From Bacteroidota bacterium (GTDB lineage Bacteria; Bacteroidota; Ignavibacteria; UBA10030), in the NCBI GenBank assembly GCA_025454835.1, contig JALONQ010000001.1:1-64000 (forward strand): a DNA stretch of 64,000 nt. The letters run 5' to 3'. The notes under the pieces were generated by a model. That model saw only the letters and a program-made list of their open reading frames with translations, did no database searches and was not told the origin of the DNA. This document shows positions 10,866 to 21,501 of the stretch, piece after piece. Positions within the stretch are counted from its first letter, which is position 1, and each line of letters opens with the position of its first letter. Made by a program: the position numbers and the translations under genes.

Positions 10866-10906
10866 GCGGCACGGGTCAACGGCCAAGGGTCGTTGGTTCG
10901 TGCCGC
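10866..10906. other. Long two-stem hairpin in a convergent intergenic region
   Basis: GCGGCACG ggt CAACG gccaagggt CGTTG gtt CGTGCCGC; 8 bp and 5 bp perfect arms around a symmetric 3/3 internal loop. Confidence 0.55.
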
Positions 10907-10983
10907 GGTCGTTCCTACGGGTCAAGGCGAAAAGAGGAGGCCCCCGGCCAACGTTGGTCGCGTCGCAGCCAACGGAGGTGGGT

Positions 10984-11733
10984 TCAGGAGGTCAGGGTGG
11001 CGAGAGAGGCGGCGGCGCGCACAGACGCCGGGGGCGGGAGACCGCCGGCGTCGAACACCGCCGAGGGTGTCAGACCGCCGGTCATCGTGCGATCGAGCGT
11101 GACGCGTCCTTGATGCAGAACGATCACACGATCGGCCAGGTGCCACGTCTGCAGGATATCGTGCGCAACAAAGAGCACGACGCGCCCTTCCTGGCGCATC
11201 CTTTGTACCACGCGTTCAACGATGCGGATCTCAGCCGGTCCGAGGCCGACCAGCGGTTCATCCAGCATCACGACTGATGTCTGCATCGCGACCGTTGCGG
11301 CAAGGGTCACCAGCTTCCGCTGGGAGGGCTCGAGGTCGTACGGATGGTCTGAGGCCCTGTGCGTCAGATCGACCAATTGCAGGGCAGCCGTGATGCGCGC
11401 CTCGGTCCGGTCGAGGCCGAGCGCATCCAATCCAACCTTGATCTCGCGACCAACCGTGCGTTCTGTAATCTGGTCGCCAGGATGCTGCAGCATAACGGCG
11501 ACGTCCCTGACGATCTCATGCATCGCCATGGCTGAGGTGGCTTTCGACCGCAAGCGTATCTCGCCGAACGTCGGTCGAAGCAACCCGTTCGAGAGCTGGA
11601 CGACGGTGCTCTTGCCCGACCCGTTCCGTCCGGCGAGAAGCGTACAGGAACCCGCAGGGAGATCGAACGTCACCTGATTCAGGACCGTGTGGTCGGGTCG
11701 ATAGGAGAATGAAACGTTCTCGAAGGTCAGCAT
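10984..11733 (-). CDS. ECF transporter ATP-binding protein (EcfA-like)
   Basis: 249 aa with Walker A 'LLAGRNGSGKST', 'LEPSQRKLVTLA' and Walker B 'VVMLDEPLVGL'. Confidence 0.85.
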   Translation of the reverse strand: MLTFENVSFSYRPDHTVLNQVTFDLPAGSCTLLAGRNGSGKSTVVQLSNGLLRPTFGEIRLRSKATSAMAMHEIVRDVAVMLQHPGDQITERTVGREIKVGLDALGLDRTEARITAALQLVDLTHRASDHPYDLEPSQRKLVTLAATVAMQTSVVMLDEPLVGLGPAEIRIVERVVQRMRQEGRVVLFVAHDILQTWHLADRVIVLHQGRVTLDRTMTGGLTPSAVFDAGGLPPPASVRAAASLATLTS

Positions 11734-12542
11734 GTCCTCTCCAGCACAGAACGGAACGTTTCCGCATCCAGATCGCTGTGACGGTGCCAGAGATCAAGCC
11801 ACGGACCGAGCGTCACGAGGTCCTGAAATTCCGGAAGTCGTTGCCAGAACGATTCGCGGGAACCAGAGAATGCGATCGATCCTTGATCCAGGACGACCAC
11901 CTGATCGCAGACCAGCGCAGGGGCATGAAGAGTGGCGTCGGCGAGTATCACGGCAAGATCAGGCCTGCGCCGCAGCAGAAAGCGCGTCAGGTCGTCCAAG
12001 CGACGCTGGTCGAGCGCTGTCGTCGGTTCGTCGAGAAGCAGAAGCTTCGGCGTGGCGACGGCGGCGATCGCCAATGCGACGGTCTGCATCTCACCCCCCG
12101 AGAGCGTTGCCGGATGCCGTGACATGAGATGGCTGATCGGCAGCTGTCCCAGGATCGATCGCTTCGCGGCCTCCCGATCGCCCGGTGGAACCATGGCCTG
12201 GCGCAAGGTAAGTCCGATCTCCTCTTCCACCGTAGGCACAAAGCCCGAAACGATGTGTCGTGGGTCTTGTGGGAGCATGGCGACCGTCGGGAAAGCGGTC
12301 AACGTCGAACGCGACAGTGGTTCTCCCTCGTCTAGGCGAATATCCCCTCCCAATTCAGCATGCTCTTGGGCATGGAGGAGGCCGGCCACGGCGTGCAAAA
12401 AGGTCGTCTTTCCGGCTCCGGCTGGCCCGAGCACGGCGAGGCCTTCACCCCGGGCGACGTGGACGGACATTCGCATGAGTGCGGGCGAATGTGCCCCGGC
12501 ATAGTGGACGCTCAGGCGATCGACGGTAAGTACCCGAGCCAT
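11727..12542 (-). CDS. ECF transporter ATP-binding protein (EcfA-like)
   Basis: 271 aa with 'VLGPAGAGKTTFL', 'LSGGEMQTVALAIA' and 'LLLLDEPTTALD'. Confidence 0.85.
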   Translation of the reverse strand: MARVLTVDRLSVHYAGAHSPALMRMSVHVARGEGLAVLGPAGAGKTTFLHAVAGLLHAQEHAELGGDIRLDEGEPLSRSTLTAFPTVAMLPQDPRHIVSGFVPTVEEEIGLTLRQAMVPPGDREAAKRSILGQLPISHLMSRHPATLSGGEMQTVALAIAAVATPKLLLLDEPTTALDQRRLDDLTRFLLRRRPDLAVILADATLHAPALVCDQVVVLDQGSIAFSGSRESFWQRLPEFQDLVTLGPWLDLWHRHSDLDAETFRSVLERTC

Positions 12543-13258
12543 TGAAGTACCCTGGTGAGAAGGAGAATGAACGCCAAGCCAAGCAGAAACGTCCCCGCGG
12601 TCGGGTGCATCAACGGCAGGCGCTCCTGGCCGGTCGGTGTCAACAAACCGCGAAGTTGAAGTGCCGTCGCCCGTTCCAACGACCCCTCAAGCGATCGCAT
12701 GACGACGGGTGTAATGAGGAAGCGGGCGGCCCGAAGTCGAATCGGGAGTGGGCCATCAAGTTGGAGGCCGCGCGATCGTTGTGCCCCACGAATACGGTTG
12801 ATCGTTTCGGGTAATTCCTCGACGAGTTGAAGCGAGAGAAGGATCGCGACGGGAATTCCGACGGGGAGCCGGAAGCGCGTCAGCCACTCAGCCAGTTGCA
12901 GAGGCTGCATCGGCAGTACGATCGCGAGGACGCCGGTGAGGATCAGGATCGCGCGCAGGGAGATCGCAAGACCCCTCTCGAGCCCCTCCCCGGACAGTTG
13001 GACAAATGGGATCGGAAGCCGAGGCTCAGGGCCGAAGACACCCTGGATGATGACGGATGCAACGACGAAGAGGACGGCAAAGAGCTGAAACCGATACCAC
13101 GCCGCCTGACGTTGCGGGGTGGCGGGAGTGAAGACCGAAGGAAGCAGATGCGGCAGCATCCATGCGGTCGCGAGCAGGATCGCCTGGGCGATCGTCGGCA
13201 GTGTGACGGCGGCTGATACGAGGAAGATGGCCGCGCCGATTCGCACATCGCGGATCAT
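12512..13258 (-). CDS. ECF transporter transmembrane T component (EcfT)
   Basis: Start taken as MIRDVRIGAAIFLVSAAVTLPT (ATG at 13258), overlapping the S-component stop. The C-terminal half has EcfT-like 'RSRGLQLDG' and 'ERATALQLRGL' motifs. The listed ORF to 13588 is an extension over the S gene. Confidence 0.8.
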   Translation of the reverse strand: MIRDVRIGAAIFLVSAAVTLPTIAQAILLATAWMLPHLLPSVFTPATPQRQAAWYRFQLFAVLFVVASVIIQGVFGPEPRLPIPFVQLSGEGLERGLAISLRAILILTGVLAIVLPMQPLQLAEWLTRFRLPVGIPVAILLSLQLVEELPETINRIRGAQRSRGLQLDGPLPIRLRAARFLITPVVMRSLEGSLERATALQLRGLLTPTGQERLPLMHPTAGTFLLGLAFILLLTRVLQWLGYLPSIA

Positions 13259-13851
13259 GGGCTTGCGGCCTCCCGCATCGGGCGAAAGCGGCGAAGGATC
13301 TTCCGGGGCAGGTCGCGCAGGATCCCTGCGACGAGGAAGAAACTCAGCGCCTTGTCGGGAAGGTCGGTGGTCAGTCCCTGAAGCCAGGTACTCTGGAGCA
13401 ACGAGAAGCCCGAACCGCGAAAGATCCCCACGATGATGTCCGTTCCCGCCACCGTGACGCCGCCGAAAACGTATGCCGAGATCGGTGCGGACAACGACGC
13501 CGTGCAGACGCCGACCAGAAGACCTACGAACGCAGCGAGCACCGGCTTGCCGAAGACATGCCAGCGGGCTGCTGCGGCCGACAGCCACGCGACGAGAACC
13601 CCGACGGGCGCGAAGAAGAGCATGGCCGGGCTCCCCAGGGTGGCGGCGAGGATGTTACTCGAGACGGCGGCAACCGCCGCAGGACGGCCGCCAGCCAACG
13701 ACGCGCATAGGATCGTGCCCAGCATGTCGAGATACAGCGGAAGTTTCAGTGCCGTGACCACCTGGCCCATCGTGACATTCAGGGCGATGGAGAAGGCGAC
13801 CAACGAGAGGACGGGCCCCGACACGGGGCTGGATGCAGTCGTGGATCTCAT
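13255..13851 (-). CDS. ECF transporter substrate-specific S component, substrate unknown
   Basis: 198 aa hydrophobic protein 'LPLYLDMLGTILCASLAGGRPAAVAAVSSNILAA...ISAYVFGGVTVAGTDIIVGIF'; overlaps EcfT by ATGA. Confidence 0.75.
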   Translation of the reverse strand: MRSTTASSPVSGPVLSLVAFSIALNVTMGQVVTALKLPLYLDMLGTILCASLAGGRPAAVAAVSSNILAATLGSPAMLFFAPVGVLVAWLSAAAARWHVFGKPVLAAFVGLLVGVCTASLSAPISAYVFGGVTVAGTDIIVGIFRGSGFSLLQSTWLQGLTTDLPDKALSFFLVAGILRDLPRKILRRFRPMREAASP

Positions 13852-13953
13852 GGGGTGCGCCTTGACCGGCGGCTCGTTTGATGCAGAGCGCCGGTGGGGG
13901 ATGGGGAAGAACGCGTCGAGAGAAAGGCCAGCGCGCTTTTCAAGGCCTTGTCA

Positions 13954-15198
13954 TCAGGCCCGGAAGAGCAGCAGCGCGGGATGCTCGAGCACGTTCCGGA
14001 GGTCCTGGAGGAACCTCGCCGCCACGGCGCCGTCGATGATCCGATGGTCGGACGACAGCGTCAGCTTCAGCGTGTGACCGACGACGATCTGGCCCTCGCG
14101 GACGACCGGTTTCTCGACGATGGAACCGACGGCGAGAATGGCCCCTTCCGGAGGATTGACGATCGCGATGAAGTCGTCCACGCCGAACATGCCCAGATTG
14201 CTGATCGTGAACGTGCCGCCGGAGTATTCATCGGGCTTCAGCTTCCGGTTCCGGGCACGCTCCACGAGGTCGCGGACCTCGGCATTGATCTGTTCGAGGC
14301 CCTTCTGTTCGACATGTCGGACGACAGGGGTCACGAGACCCTCATCGAGCGCCACAGCGATCGAGATGTGCGCAAAACCGTACTGGCGCGAGGTCTCGCC
14401 CAAATAGCTGGCGTTCACCTGAGAATGTCGCATGAGGGTGTAGCCGCACGCCTTGACGAGAATGTCGGTGAAGGTGATCTTGACGCCGTCGACACTGTTG
14501 AGCTGTTCACGGAAGGCCATCGCCGGTTCCATGTCGACCTCGATGGTGACATAGAACTGCGGTACCAGCTGCTTGCTCTCGGTCATCCGCTTGGCGATCG
14601 TCTTGCGAATGGCTGAGAGGGGCACTTCCTGCGTCGGGCGGCTCACGAACGACCGGACGACGGGTGAGGTTCCGCCGACGGGAGCGCTTTCGAGGTCTCG
14701 CTTGACAATGCGTCCCTGCGGTCCGGACCCGGAGAGCATGCGAAGGTCGATCTGGCGTGACGCGGCGATCTTGCGCGCCAGCGGGGATGCCTTGACGCGT
14801 CCTTCGTCGGTGGCGGGTGCGGCGGCCACCGGCGAAGGAGCCCCGGCGGGAGCAGGGGATGGCGCGGCATCGGCCGGGGTCGTTGACGCCGAGAGTGGTT
14901 GGATCGAGGCCGGTGGCGTCGCCGCCGGAGCTTCCTTTTCCAGAGCTGAGATGTCCTCGCCCGCATCGGCGATGATCGCGATCGGGGCGCCGATCTTGGC
15001 CTTGCCGCCTTCGGGAACGAAGATCTTTCGGAGGACGCCGGAATCGTAGGCCTCCAGCTCCATATCGGCCTTGTCCGACTCGATCTCGACGAGGATGTCT
15101 CCCTGCTTGACCTTGTCGCCTTGTTTGAATCTCCACTTCAGGATCGTGCCTTCGCTCATCGTGTCGCTGAGCTTGGGCATCTGGATCTTCGTAGCCAT
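13954..15198 (-). CDS. pdhC: Dihydrolipoamide acetyltransferase (E2) of a pyruvate dehydrogenase complex
   Basis: MATKIQMPKLSDTMSEGTILKWRFKQGDKVKQGDILVEIESDKADMELEAYDSG lipoyl domain, E3-binding domain 'KASPLARKIAASRQIDLRMLSGSGPQGRIVKRDLE', catalytic 'LTLSSDHRIIDGAVAARFL'. Start corrected to 15198. Confidence 0.93.
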   Translation of the reverse strand: MATKIQMPKLSDTMSEGTILKWRFKQGDKVKQGDILVEIESDKADMELEAYDSGVLRKIFVPEGGKAKIGAPIAIIADAGEDISALEKEAPAATPPASIQPLSASTTPADAAPSPAPAGAPSPVAAAPATDEGRVKASPLARKIAASRQIDLRMLSGSGPQGRIVKRDLESAPVGGTSPVVRSFVSRPTQEVPLSAIRKTIAKRMTESKQLVPQFYVTIEVDMEPAMAFREQLNSVDGVKITFTDILVKACGYTLMRHSQVNASYLGETSRQYGFAHISIAVALDEGLVTPVVRHVEQKGLEQINAEVRDLVERARNRKLKPDEYSGGTFTISNLGMFGVDDFIAIVNPPEGAILAVGSIVEKPVVREGQIVVGHTLKLTLSSDHRIIDGAVAARFLQDLRNVLEHPALLLFRA

Positions 15199-15212
15199 GT
15201 CGGGTGTCCCTC

Positions 15213-16196
15213 TTAGCCGCGATAGAGCACGGAGTGCACAGCTTTCACGATCTTGTCGACGCTGGGGAGCGATGCCCGCTCCAGATTGCTGGCGTACGGC
15301 AGTGGTACGTCCTCCTGCGTCACGCGAGCGATCGGGGCGTCGAGATCGTCGAACGCCCGATGCTGCACCTCGAACGCGATCTGCGCTCCGACGCCCGCAA
15401 AAGGCCATCCTTCTTCGACGACCACGAGCCGGTTCGTCTTACGCACGGAATTCACGATCAGGTCCCTGTCCATCGGCTTGATCGTGCGCGGGTCGATAAG
15501 CTCGACGCTGATGCCTTCTTCCTTGAGCTGCTGGACGGCAGGGATCGTGAACCGCTGCAGCACCTTCGACCACGAGACGATCGTGACGTCGGCCCCCTCC
15601 TGGATCACATTGCCGACGCCGATCGGAACGGTGTATTCCCCCTCGGGGATCTCACCCTTGTCGCCGTACATCATCTCGCTTTCGATGAACACGATCGGAT
15701 TGTCGTCACGGATGGCGCTCTTGAGAAGACCCTTGCCGTCGTACGGGTTCGAGGGCATGACGACCTTCAGCCCTGGGATGTGGGCGTAGATCGACTCGAG
15801 CGCCTGCGAATGCGTGGCGCCCAGATTGCGCGCCGCACCGCCGGGTCCGCGGAAGACCATCGGGACGCTGAAATGGCCCCCAGACATCGAGAGCATCTTG
15901 GCGGCATGGTTGGCGATCTGGTCGTAGGCGACGAGGGAGAAGTTCCACGTCATGAATTCGACGATGGGGCGCAGTCCAGCCATCGCGGCCCCGATCCCGA
16001 TGCCGGCAAATCCCTCCTCGGCGATCGGCGTATCGATGATGCGTCTCGGTCCCCATTTCGCGAACAGGCCCTGACTGACCTTGTAGGCGCCGTTGTACTG
16101 CGCAACCTCTTCGCCCATCAGGAGCACGCGCTCATCGCGCGCCATCTCCTCGTCCATGGCCTGGTTCAACGCTTCACGAAAACTTACGACATGCAT
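15213..16196 (-). CDS. pdhB: Pyruvate dehydrogenase E1 component beta subunit
   Basis: MHVVSFREALNQAMDEEMARDERVLLMGEEVAQYNGAYKVSQGLFAKWGPRRIIDTPIAEEGFAGIGIGAAMAG. Start corrected to 16196. Confidence 0.93.
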   Translation of the reverse strand: MHVVSFREALNQAMDEEMARDERVLLMGEEVAQYNGAYKVSQGLFAKWGPRRIIDTPIAEEGFAGIGIGAAMAGLRPIVEFMTWNFSLVAYDQIANHAAKMLSMSGGHFSVPMVFRGPGGAARNLGATHSQALESIYAHIPGLKVVMPSNPYDGKGLLKSAIRDDNPIVFIESEMMYGDKGEIPEGEYTVPIGVGNVIQEGADVTIVSWSKVLQRFTIPAVQQLKEEGISVELIDPRTIKPMDRDLIVNSVRKTNRLVVVEEGWPFAGVGAQIAFEVQHRAFDDLDAPIARVTQEDVPLPYASNLERASLPSVDKIVKAVHSVLYRG

Positions 16197-16212
16197 GTTT
16201 TTGATTCCTCGG

Positions 16213-17226
16213 TCAGGGCAGGTAGACGTCTTTCCACAGCTCTTCGAGCGGCGGTTCGGGCGATTGGTCGGCAAACGTGACGCAATCCTCGACCACCTTC
16301 TTCACGCGTTTCTCGACGGACTCGAAATACGATTCATCCGCGAGACCCTCTTCTTGGAGTATCGAGGCAAACAGCGTGATCGGGTCCGAACGCTTCTGCT
16401 CTTCGACCTCTTCTTTCGTGCGGTAGTGGCCGTGGATCGGGTCCGACATCGAATGACCGCGATAGCGATACGTTCGGATCTCGAGAAGCGAAGGGAGGTA
16501 GTCCTTCTTGGCGATGTCGGCCGCCTGCTTCACTTTCTGATAGACCTCGAGAACATTCATGCCGTCAACGACGTCCCAGCGCATGTCGAAGGCGAGCGCC
16601 TTTTTGTAGAGGTCTTCGACCGGCGATGAGCGGGTGACCGAGGTCCCCATGCTGTACCGGTTATTCTCGATGATGAAGACGACCGGCAGCTTCCAGAGCT
16701 GGGCGAGGCCAAGCGCTTCGAAGAACGCTCCGATGTTCGTGGCACCGTCGCCCATGAAGACCAGGATGACGTTCTGCTGGCCTTTGTATTTGATGGCGAA
16801 GCCCACCCCGGCCCCGATTGGTACATGGCTGCCGACGATGGCATGTCCACCGAGGAAGTTCTTCTCGCGGTCGAAGAAATGCATCGAGCCGCCCTTGCCC
16901 TTGGTCGTGCCTGTGTACTTTCCAAGCAGTTCCGCCATGCAGGCCTTGGGATCGACACCGCGCGAAATGGCTAGACCGTGGTCGCGATAGGCGGTGATGA
17001 TATAGTCGTCGGGCGTGAGGACGGCGCAAGCGCCCGTCGAAATGGCCTCTTGGCCATTGTAGAGATGGCAGAATCCGCCGATTCGTCCCATGCCGTAAAG
17101 TTGCGCCGCTTTCTCTTCGAAGCGGCGGACCAACAGCATGTCATCGTACCACGCCAACAGCGTTTCTTTGGGAAGCCCCAATGTCCGTGATGCAGACTCG
17201 GCAGCCGGGGCAGGTTTCTTGGACAT
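16213..17226 (-). CDS. pdhA: Pyruvate dehydrogenase E1 component alpha subunit
   Basis: 337 aa; 'RFEEKAAQLYGMGRIGGFCHLYNGQEA' and TPP motif 'GDGATNIGAFFEALGLAQLWKLPVVFIIENN'. Confidence 0.95.
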   Translation of the reverse strand: MSKKPAPAAESASRTLGLPKETLLAWYDDMLLVRRFEEKAAQLYGMGRIGGFCHLYNGQEAISTGACAVLTPDDYIITAYRDHGLAISRGVDPKACMAELLGKYTGTTKGKGGSMHFFDREKNFLGGHAIVGSHVPIGAGVGFAIKYKGQQNVILVFMGDGATNIGAFFEALGLAQLWKLPVVFIIENNRYSMGTSVTRSSPVEDLYKKALAFDMRWDVVDGMNVLEVYQKVKQAADIAKKDYLPSLLEIRTYRYRGHSMSDPIHGHYRTKEEVEEQKRSDPITLFASILQEEGLADESYFESVEKRVKKVVEDCVTFADQSPEPPLEELWKDVYLP

Positions 17227-17265
17227 GTCGAAGTGTCGAGTTGTGTCAGAACTGATAAGCGGCTA

Positions 17266-17273
17266 CAAATATA
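17266..17273 (-). promoter_or_regulatory. Bacteroidota-type -7 element candidate upstream of pdhA
   Basis: Minus-strand TATATTTG fits TAnnTTTG and lies about 40 nt upstream of the pdhA start. No convincing -33 TTG was identified. Confidence 0.35.
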
Positions 17274-17441
17274 TGGAGAACTGCGGACATTTGACAGTTC
17301 TGCCTGACCCCAAAGCGGGCATGTTCTCAAGGCCGGACAGGTGTTCCTTTTCGCATCAGACCCGACACCCCATCTCCAGCCCCCGATTTCCACATCCCAT
17401 TTGCCCTCCCTGCCTTGTTTCCATTGTTTTCCACCCGACCC

Positions 17442-19289
17442 TCAACAACACCTCATCACCATGCCCGTCATTCGGGGGGCCTCGATCGGCGTGCCGTCGT
17501 ACGGGTCATGATGCAGAAAGATCACGCGGTACCATTTGCGGAACGCCTCGACCAGCACGATCACGGCGCACACCATCATCACCACCGTGAGTGCTGAGGT
17601 CGCGTATCCTTGCGTGGCTTTCGCCGGGATGCTCGTCAGCGGCCAGAAGTTGTCGACGACGTTGAAATATCCGGCTGTCAATGTCGTCGTTGTGACGAAC
17701 AGCATCGGGCCCAGCGTCACCCATGCATATTTCCAACGGCCGGAGTTGATGATGTAGCTTGTGCCGACCGAAAGCGCAACTCCCGCCAGAAGCTGATTCG
17801 AGGTCCCGAACATCGGCCAGATCATGCTGATGCTTCCGTTCCAGACGAAGTACGCCCAACTGTAGACGATCAGAGTGGTGGCAACCAGACTGCCAGGGAT
17901 CCAATTCGTCCGTTCGAACGGCTTCCAGACTTTGCCGATATACTCTTGCAGGAGGAACCGGCCGATGCGCGTCCCGGTATCGATGGTCGTGAGGATGAAC
18001 AGCGCCTCGAACATGATGGCGAAGTGGTACCAATACGACATCAGCGAAGCCATTCCCGGAAGGGCTGTGAAGATCTGGGCAAAGCCGACCGCGAGCGATA
18101 CCGCGCCCCCGGGGCGTCCCGCGACCTGTTCGCCGACCTCAGCCGACAGCAGAGCCAGATTGACAGGCTCGAGTCCCAGCGCAGCGAATTGCTCAGCGCT
18201 CAGGTTGATCGCATAGTAGTCCTCGGGATGTAGCGCGGTCGCCGCAATGAGCGCTACGATGCCGACGACGCCTTCCATCAGCATGCCGCCGTAGCCGATC
18301 ATGCGGGCATCCGTCTCGCGGCTGAGCAGCTTCGGCGTGGTGCCGGTTGCGACGAGTGAGTGGAATCCTGAGATGGCTCCGCACGCGATCGTGATGAACA
18401 TGAACGGAAAGACCTTGCCGGGAATGATCGGACCGCCGCCGTGGATGTGCTCGGTGAAGGCGGGCATCTTGAGGTCTGGAGCGACGACAATGACGCCGAT
18501 GATGAGCGCGAGCACGGTCCCGACCTTCATGTAGGAGCTGATGTAGTCGCGAGGCACCATCAGCAGCCACACGGGAAGGACGGAGGCGGCGAAGCCGTAC
18601 ACGGCGATGCCAATGACGAGCTCTTCGCGCGTGAACGTGAACCACGGGGACATCGCGGAGCCGGGGACGTACGAACCCCCGATCACGGCGGCGATGACGC
18701 CAACGAAGCCCAGCAGGCTGGCTTCACCCACCTTGCCGGGACGGATGTTCCTCATCCACAGTCCGACCAGGATCGCGATCGGGATCGTCATCGCGATCGT
18801 GAAGACACCCCATGAGCTCTCGACGAGAGCGTTGACCACCGCCAGACCCAGCCCCGCCATGCTCACGACGATGATGATGAGGATGGCGATCGTGGCAACG
18901 ATCCCCGCCGTCGGACTGATCTCGATCCGGGCGATCTCCGCCAACGAGCGGCCGTCACGACGCACAGAGGCCGCAAGCGCCACAAGATCATGGACGGCAC
19001 CGGCGAGAACGACGCCGATCAAGAGCCAAAGGAATCCGGGGAGGTATCCGAACTGAGCGGCAAGTGTAGGGCCGATGAGCGGTCCGGCCCCGGCGATCGC
19101 TGCGAAGTGATGCCCGAACAGGACCCACTTGTTGGTGGCCTCATAGTTGGAGCCGTCGTGCAGTCGGTGCGCCGGCGTAACGCGCGCGTCGTCGAGGGCC
19201 AGCACCTTGGCGGCGATGAAGGCGCTGTAGTAGCGATAGGCGATCGCCATGACGCACAGCGCGCCGAGCATCAGCGGCAGGGCGTTCAT
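17442..19289 (-). CDS. cstA: Carbon starvation protein A (CstA) family transporter
   Basis: 615 aa; '[45 protein letters not shown]' is a CstA signature. Confidence 0.93.
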   Translation of the reverse strand: MNALPLMLGALCVMAIAYRYYSAFIAAKVLALDDARVTPAHRLHDGSNYEATNKWVLFGHHFAAIAGAGPLIGPTLAAQFGYLPGFLWLLIGVVLAGAVHDLVALAASVRRDGRSLAEIARIEISPTAGIVATIAILIIIVVSMAGLGLAVVNALVESSWGVFTIAMTIPIAILVGLWMRNIRPGKVGEASLLGFVGVIAAVIGGSYVPGSAMSPWFTFTREELVIGIAVYGFAASVLPVWLLMVPRDYISSYMKVGTVLALIIGVIVVAPDLKMPAFTEHIHGGGPIIPGKVFPFMFITIACGAISGFHSLVATGTTPKLLSRETDARMIGYGGMLMEGVVGIVALIAATALHPEDYYAINLSAEQFAALGLEPVNLALLSAEVGEQVAGRPGGAVSLAVGFAQIFTALPGMASLMSYWYHFAIMFEALFILTTIDTGTRIGRFLLQEYIGKVWKPFERTNWIPGSLVATTLIVYSWAYFVWNGSISMIWPMFGTSNQLLAGVALSVGTSYIINSGRWKYAWVTLGPMLFVTTTTLTAGYFNVVDNFWPLTSIPAKATQGYATSALTVVMMVCAVIVLVEAFRKWYRVIFLHHDPYDGTPIEAPRMTGMVMRCC

Positions 19290-21346
19290 GCGGTCTTGCG
19301 GCGCAAAGGCACCATGACGAGCAGGGCGGCCAGGAGGGCCATGATCCCGAGGCTCACAACGTACGGCGGGGCTGCGAAGATGTGCGGAATGGGCACTTCT
19401 CCGAATGCGAGACCGGCGAACAGCAGACCAATGAGCGCTTCGCCTGCGATCAAGCCGGAAGAAAGCAGAACGCCGGCGTTGTCCATCGATTCCTTCGCCG
19501 CCCCCTCGATCTTTCGCTTCGCCTGCAAACGCTCCAGGAGACCGCGAATAGCGCCGCCGATGAAGATGGCGAATGTCGTGTCGATCGGAAGATACATGCC
19601 GACGCAGATGAGCATCGGGCTCCGCACCTGCATCATGATGAGCGACAGTCCCATCAGCATGCCCGTGAGCACGAGGATGAGCTCGGTTTTGCTCTCGATG
19701 ATGCCGCGGGCAACCACGGCCATGAGGCTTGCTTGCGGAGCCGGCAGGCGTTCCCCTCCGAAGCCGGCCTGAGTGCCGAGGATGTCGTTCTGCTCTTCAG
19801 GCGACAGCGCTTGAACGTCGGCAAGGCTGTAGCTGGTGCCGGTCTTCTCCGTATCCTGACCGCCGTAGACGACCGAGGTCTGTCCCTCGGAGCGCAATTG
19901 ATCGATGCGCTCGGACGTCGAGCGCTTCAGGTCGCCGATGTGGAGCAGTGAGAGGACGAGGAACATGACGAGCGAAGCTGCAGCCACGCCGAAGACGTCG
20001 CCGAGCTGCATCTTCCACGGGGTGCATCCCAGGATGTGCCCCGCCTTCAGGTCCTGCATCATCTCGCCCGCAACGGAAACGCTCGTGCACGTGAACGCCG
20101 CCACCCCAAGCACGGCGGCCACGGCCGATTCTCCCTCCATGCCGAGCGCGACCATCAAGAAGGCCACGATGATCAGCACCGATACCGTCAGCCCGCTCGT
20201 GGGATTATTGCTGACGCCGATGATCCCCACCAGGTATCCTGAGACGGCAGCAAAGACGAACCCGAGGAAGAGATTCACGAGGGCGGCAACGGCGGCCGGC
20301 AAGAGAGCACCCGTGAACTGCATGAAGATGAGGAGCATCACGAGGCCGACCACGGCGATGGTTGGGAGCGAATACCGGAGGGCGATGTCTTGTTCCGTGC
20401 GCGGGAGGGCGATGGTGCCGGAGGCGGACCCGCGGATGTAGCTGAACGAGCGCGAGATCCCGGTGATCAGGCTCGCCCGCATCTTGTAGAGCGTGTAGAA
20501 CGCCCCGACGAGCATGCCGCCGATGGCGATGTAGCGGACGGTGCTCTTCCAGACATAGGCAAGCTCGGCGCCCCAATCAGCCACGGCCGCTGGGTTGTCG
20601 CGGTGGAGGAAATACGCGATGATCGGCGTCAGGAGCCCCCACGCGAGCACGCCGCCGCTGAAATTGATGGCGCTCAGCTTCGGACCGATGATGTAGCCGA
20701 CGCCGAGGTACGCCGGATTCATGCCAGGCCCCCTCAGGAGGAGCGTTCCCTTGGTGAGCGACACGAGCGACTGCCAGCCCGCGGCGATAACCTTCGTCTC
20801 CACCAGTCCGTTGATCAGCGCACCGAGGCCCATGCCCCCGAACAGGTACTTTGAACCACCCGTACCCGTCTGCCCCGATTTGTGGATCTCGGACGCTGCG
20901 ATCGATTCTGGAAACGGAAGCTCGACATCTTCGACGAGCACGCGGCGCAGCACGGTGACGTACATGATCCCGAGAACACCCGCAAAGAACAGGATCACCG
21001 TGGCGGTGAGATAGTGGTCAACCGTATAGAATGGGTCCCACACCGACGCGATGAAGAAAGCGGGCAGGGTGAAGATGGCCCCCGTGGCGATGTTGCCGCC
21101 GATGGAGCCGATCGTACGCGCGGCGTTCTCTTCGAGGATCGAGCCTTTGAGGGCTTTGATCACCGCCATGCCAAGAACGGCGGTCGTGTAGGTCGCCGCA
21201 ATGGTCATCCCGGCCTTCAGTCCGAGATAGGCGTTGGCCGCCCCCATGACCATGGCCATGATAACGCCGAGCAGGACGGCGCGGAGCGTGAATTCCGGCA
21301 GCGTCGTGTCTGCAGGAACGAACGGAACGAAAAGTCTCTTTTCCAT
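19286..21346 (-). CDS. Oligopeptide transporter, OPT family
   Basis: Start taken as [49 protein letters not shown] (21346); multi-TM OPT-type sequence. Confidence 0.88.
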   Translation of the reverse strand: MEKRLFVPFVPADTTLPEFTLRAVLLGVIMAMVMGAANAYLGLKAGMTIAATYTTAVLGMAVIKALKGSILEENAARTIGSIGGNIATGAIFTLPAFFIASVWDPFYTVDHYLTATVILFFAGVLGIMYVTVLRRVLVEDVELPFPESIAASEIHKSGQTGTGGSKYLFGGMGLGALINGLVETKVIAAGWQSLVSLTKGTLLLRGPGMNPAYLGVGYIIGPKLSAINFSGGVLAWGLLTPIIAYFLHRDNPAAVADWGAELAYVWKSTVRYIAIGGMLVGAFYTLYKMRASLITGISRSFSYIRGSASGTIALPRTEQDIALRYSLPTIAVVGLVMLLIFMQFTGALLPAAVAALVNLFLGFVFAAVSGYLVGIIGVSNNPTSGLTVSVLIIVAFLMVALGMEGESAVAAVLGVAAFTCTSVSVAGEMMQDLKAGHILGCTPWKMQLGDVFGVAAASLVMFLVLSLLHIGDLKRSTSERIDQLRSEGQTSVVYGGQDTEKTGTSYSLADVQALSPEEQNDILGTQAGFGGERLPAPQASLMAVVARGIIESKTELILVLTGMLMGLSLIMMQVRSPMLICVGMYLPIDTTFAIFIGGAIRGLLERLQAKRKIEGAAKESMDNAGVLLSSGLIAGEALIGLLFAGLAFGEVPIPHIFAAPPYVVSLGIMALLAALLVMVPLRRKTA

Positions 21347-21501
21347 GCGAAGTCGGAAGGTGGGCTGTGAGAGTAGCGAAACGCTACGAAAGGAAGCGGA
21401 CGATGTCAACGGGCCCTTCCCTGAAAAAAAGGCGGTCCAAACTCGACGTGGAAGATACGCGGAGGATTCTCTACCTTAGGACAGTCCCGGAGACGACAAC
21501 G

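Noticed and set aside
13259-13588. N-terminal extension of the EcfT ORF
   Set aside because: It overlaps the S-component gene; the hydrophobic protein starts at MIRDVRIG (13258).
13865-13895. Possible riboswitch upstream of the ECF S component (ACCGGCG...CGCCGGT)
   Set aside because: There is a real 7-bp inverted repeat just upstream of the start, but no match to preQ1, TPP or cobalamin riboswitch features and the leader is very short.
17227-17297. Inverted repeat CAGAACTG...CAGTTCTG upstream of pdhA
   Set aside because: The 8-bp arms are perfect but about 45 bp apart; no supporting regulator or second copy was noticed.
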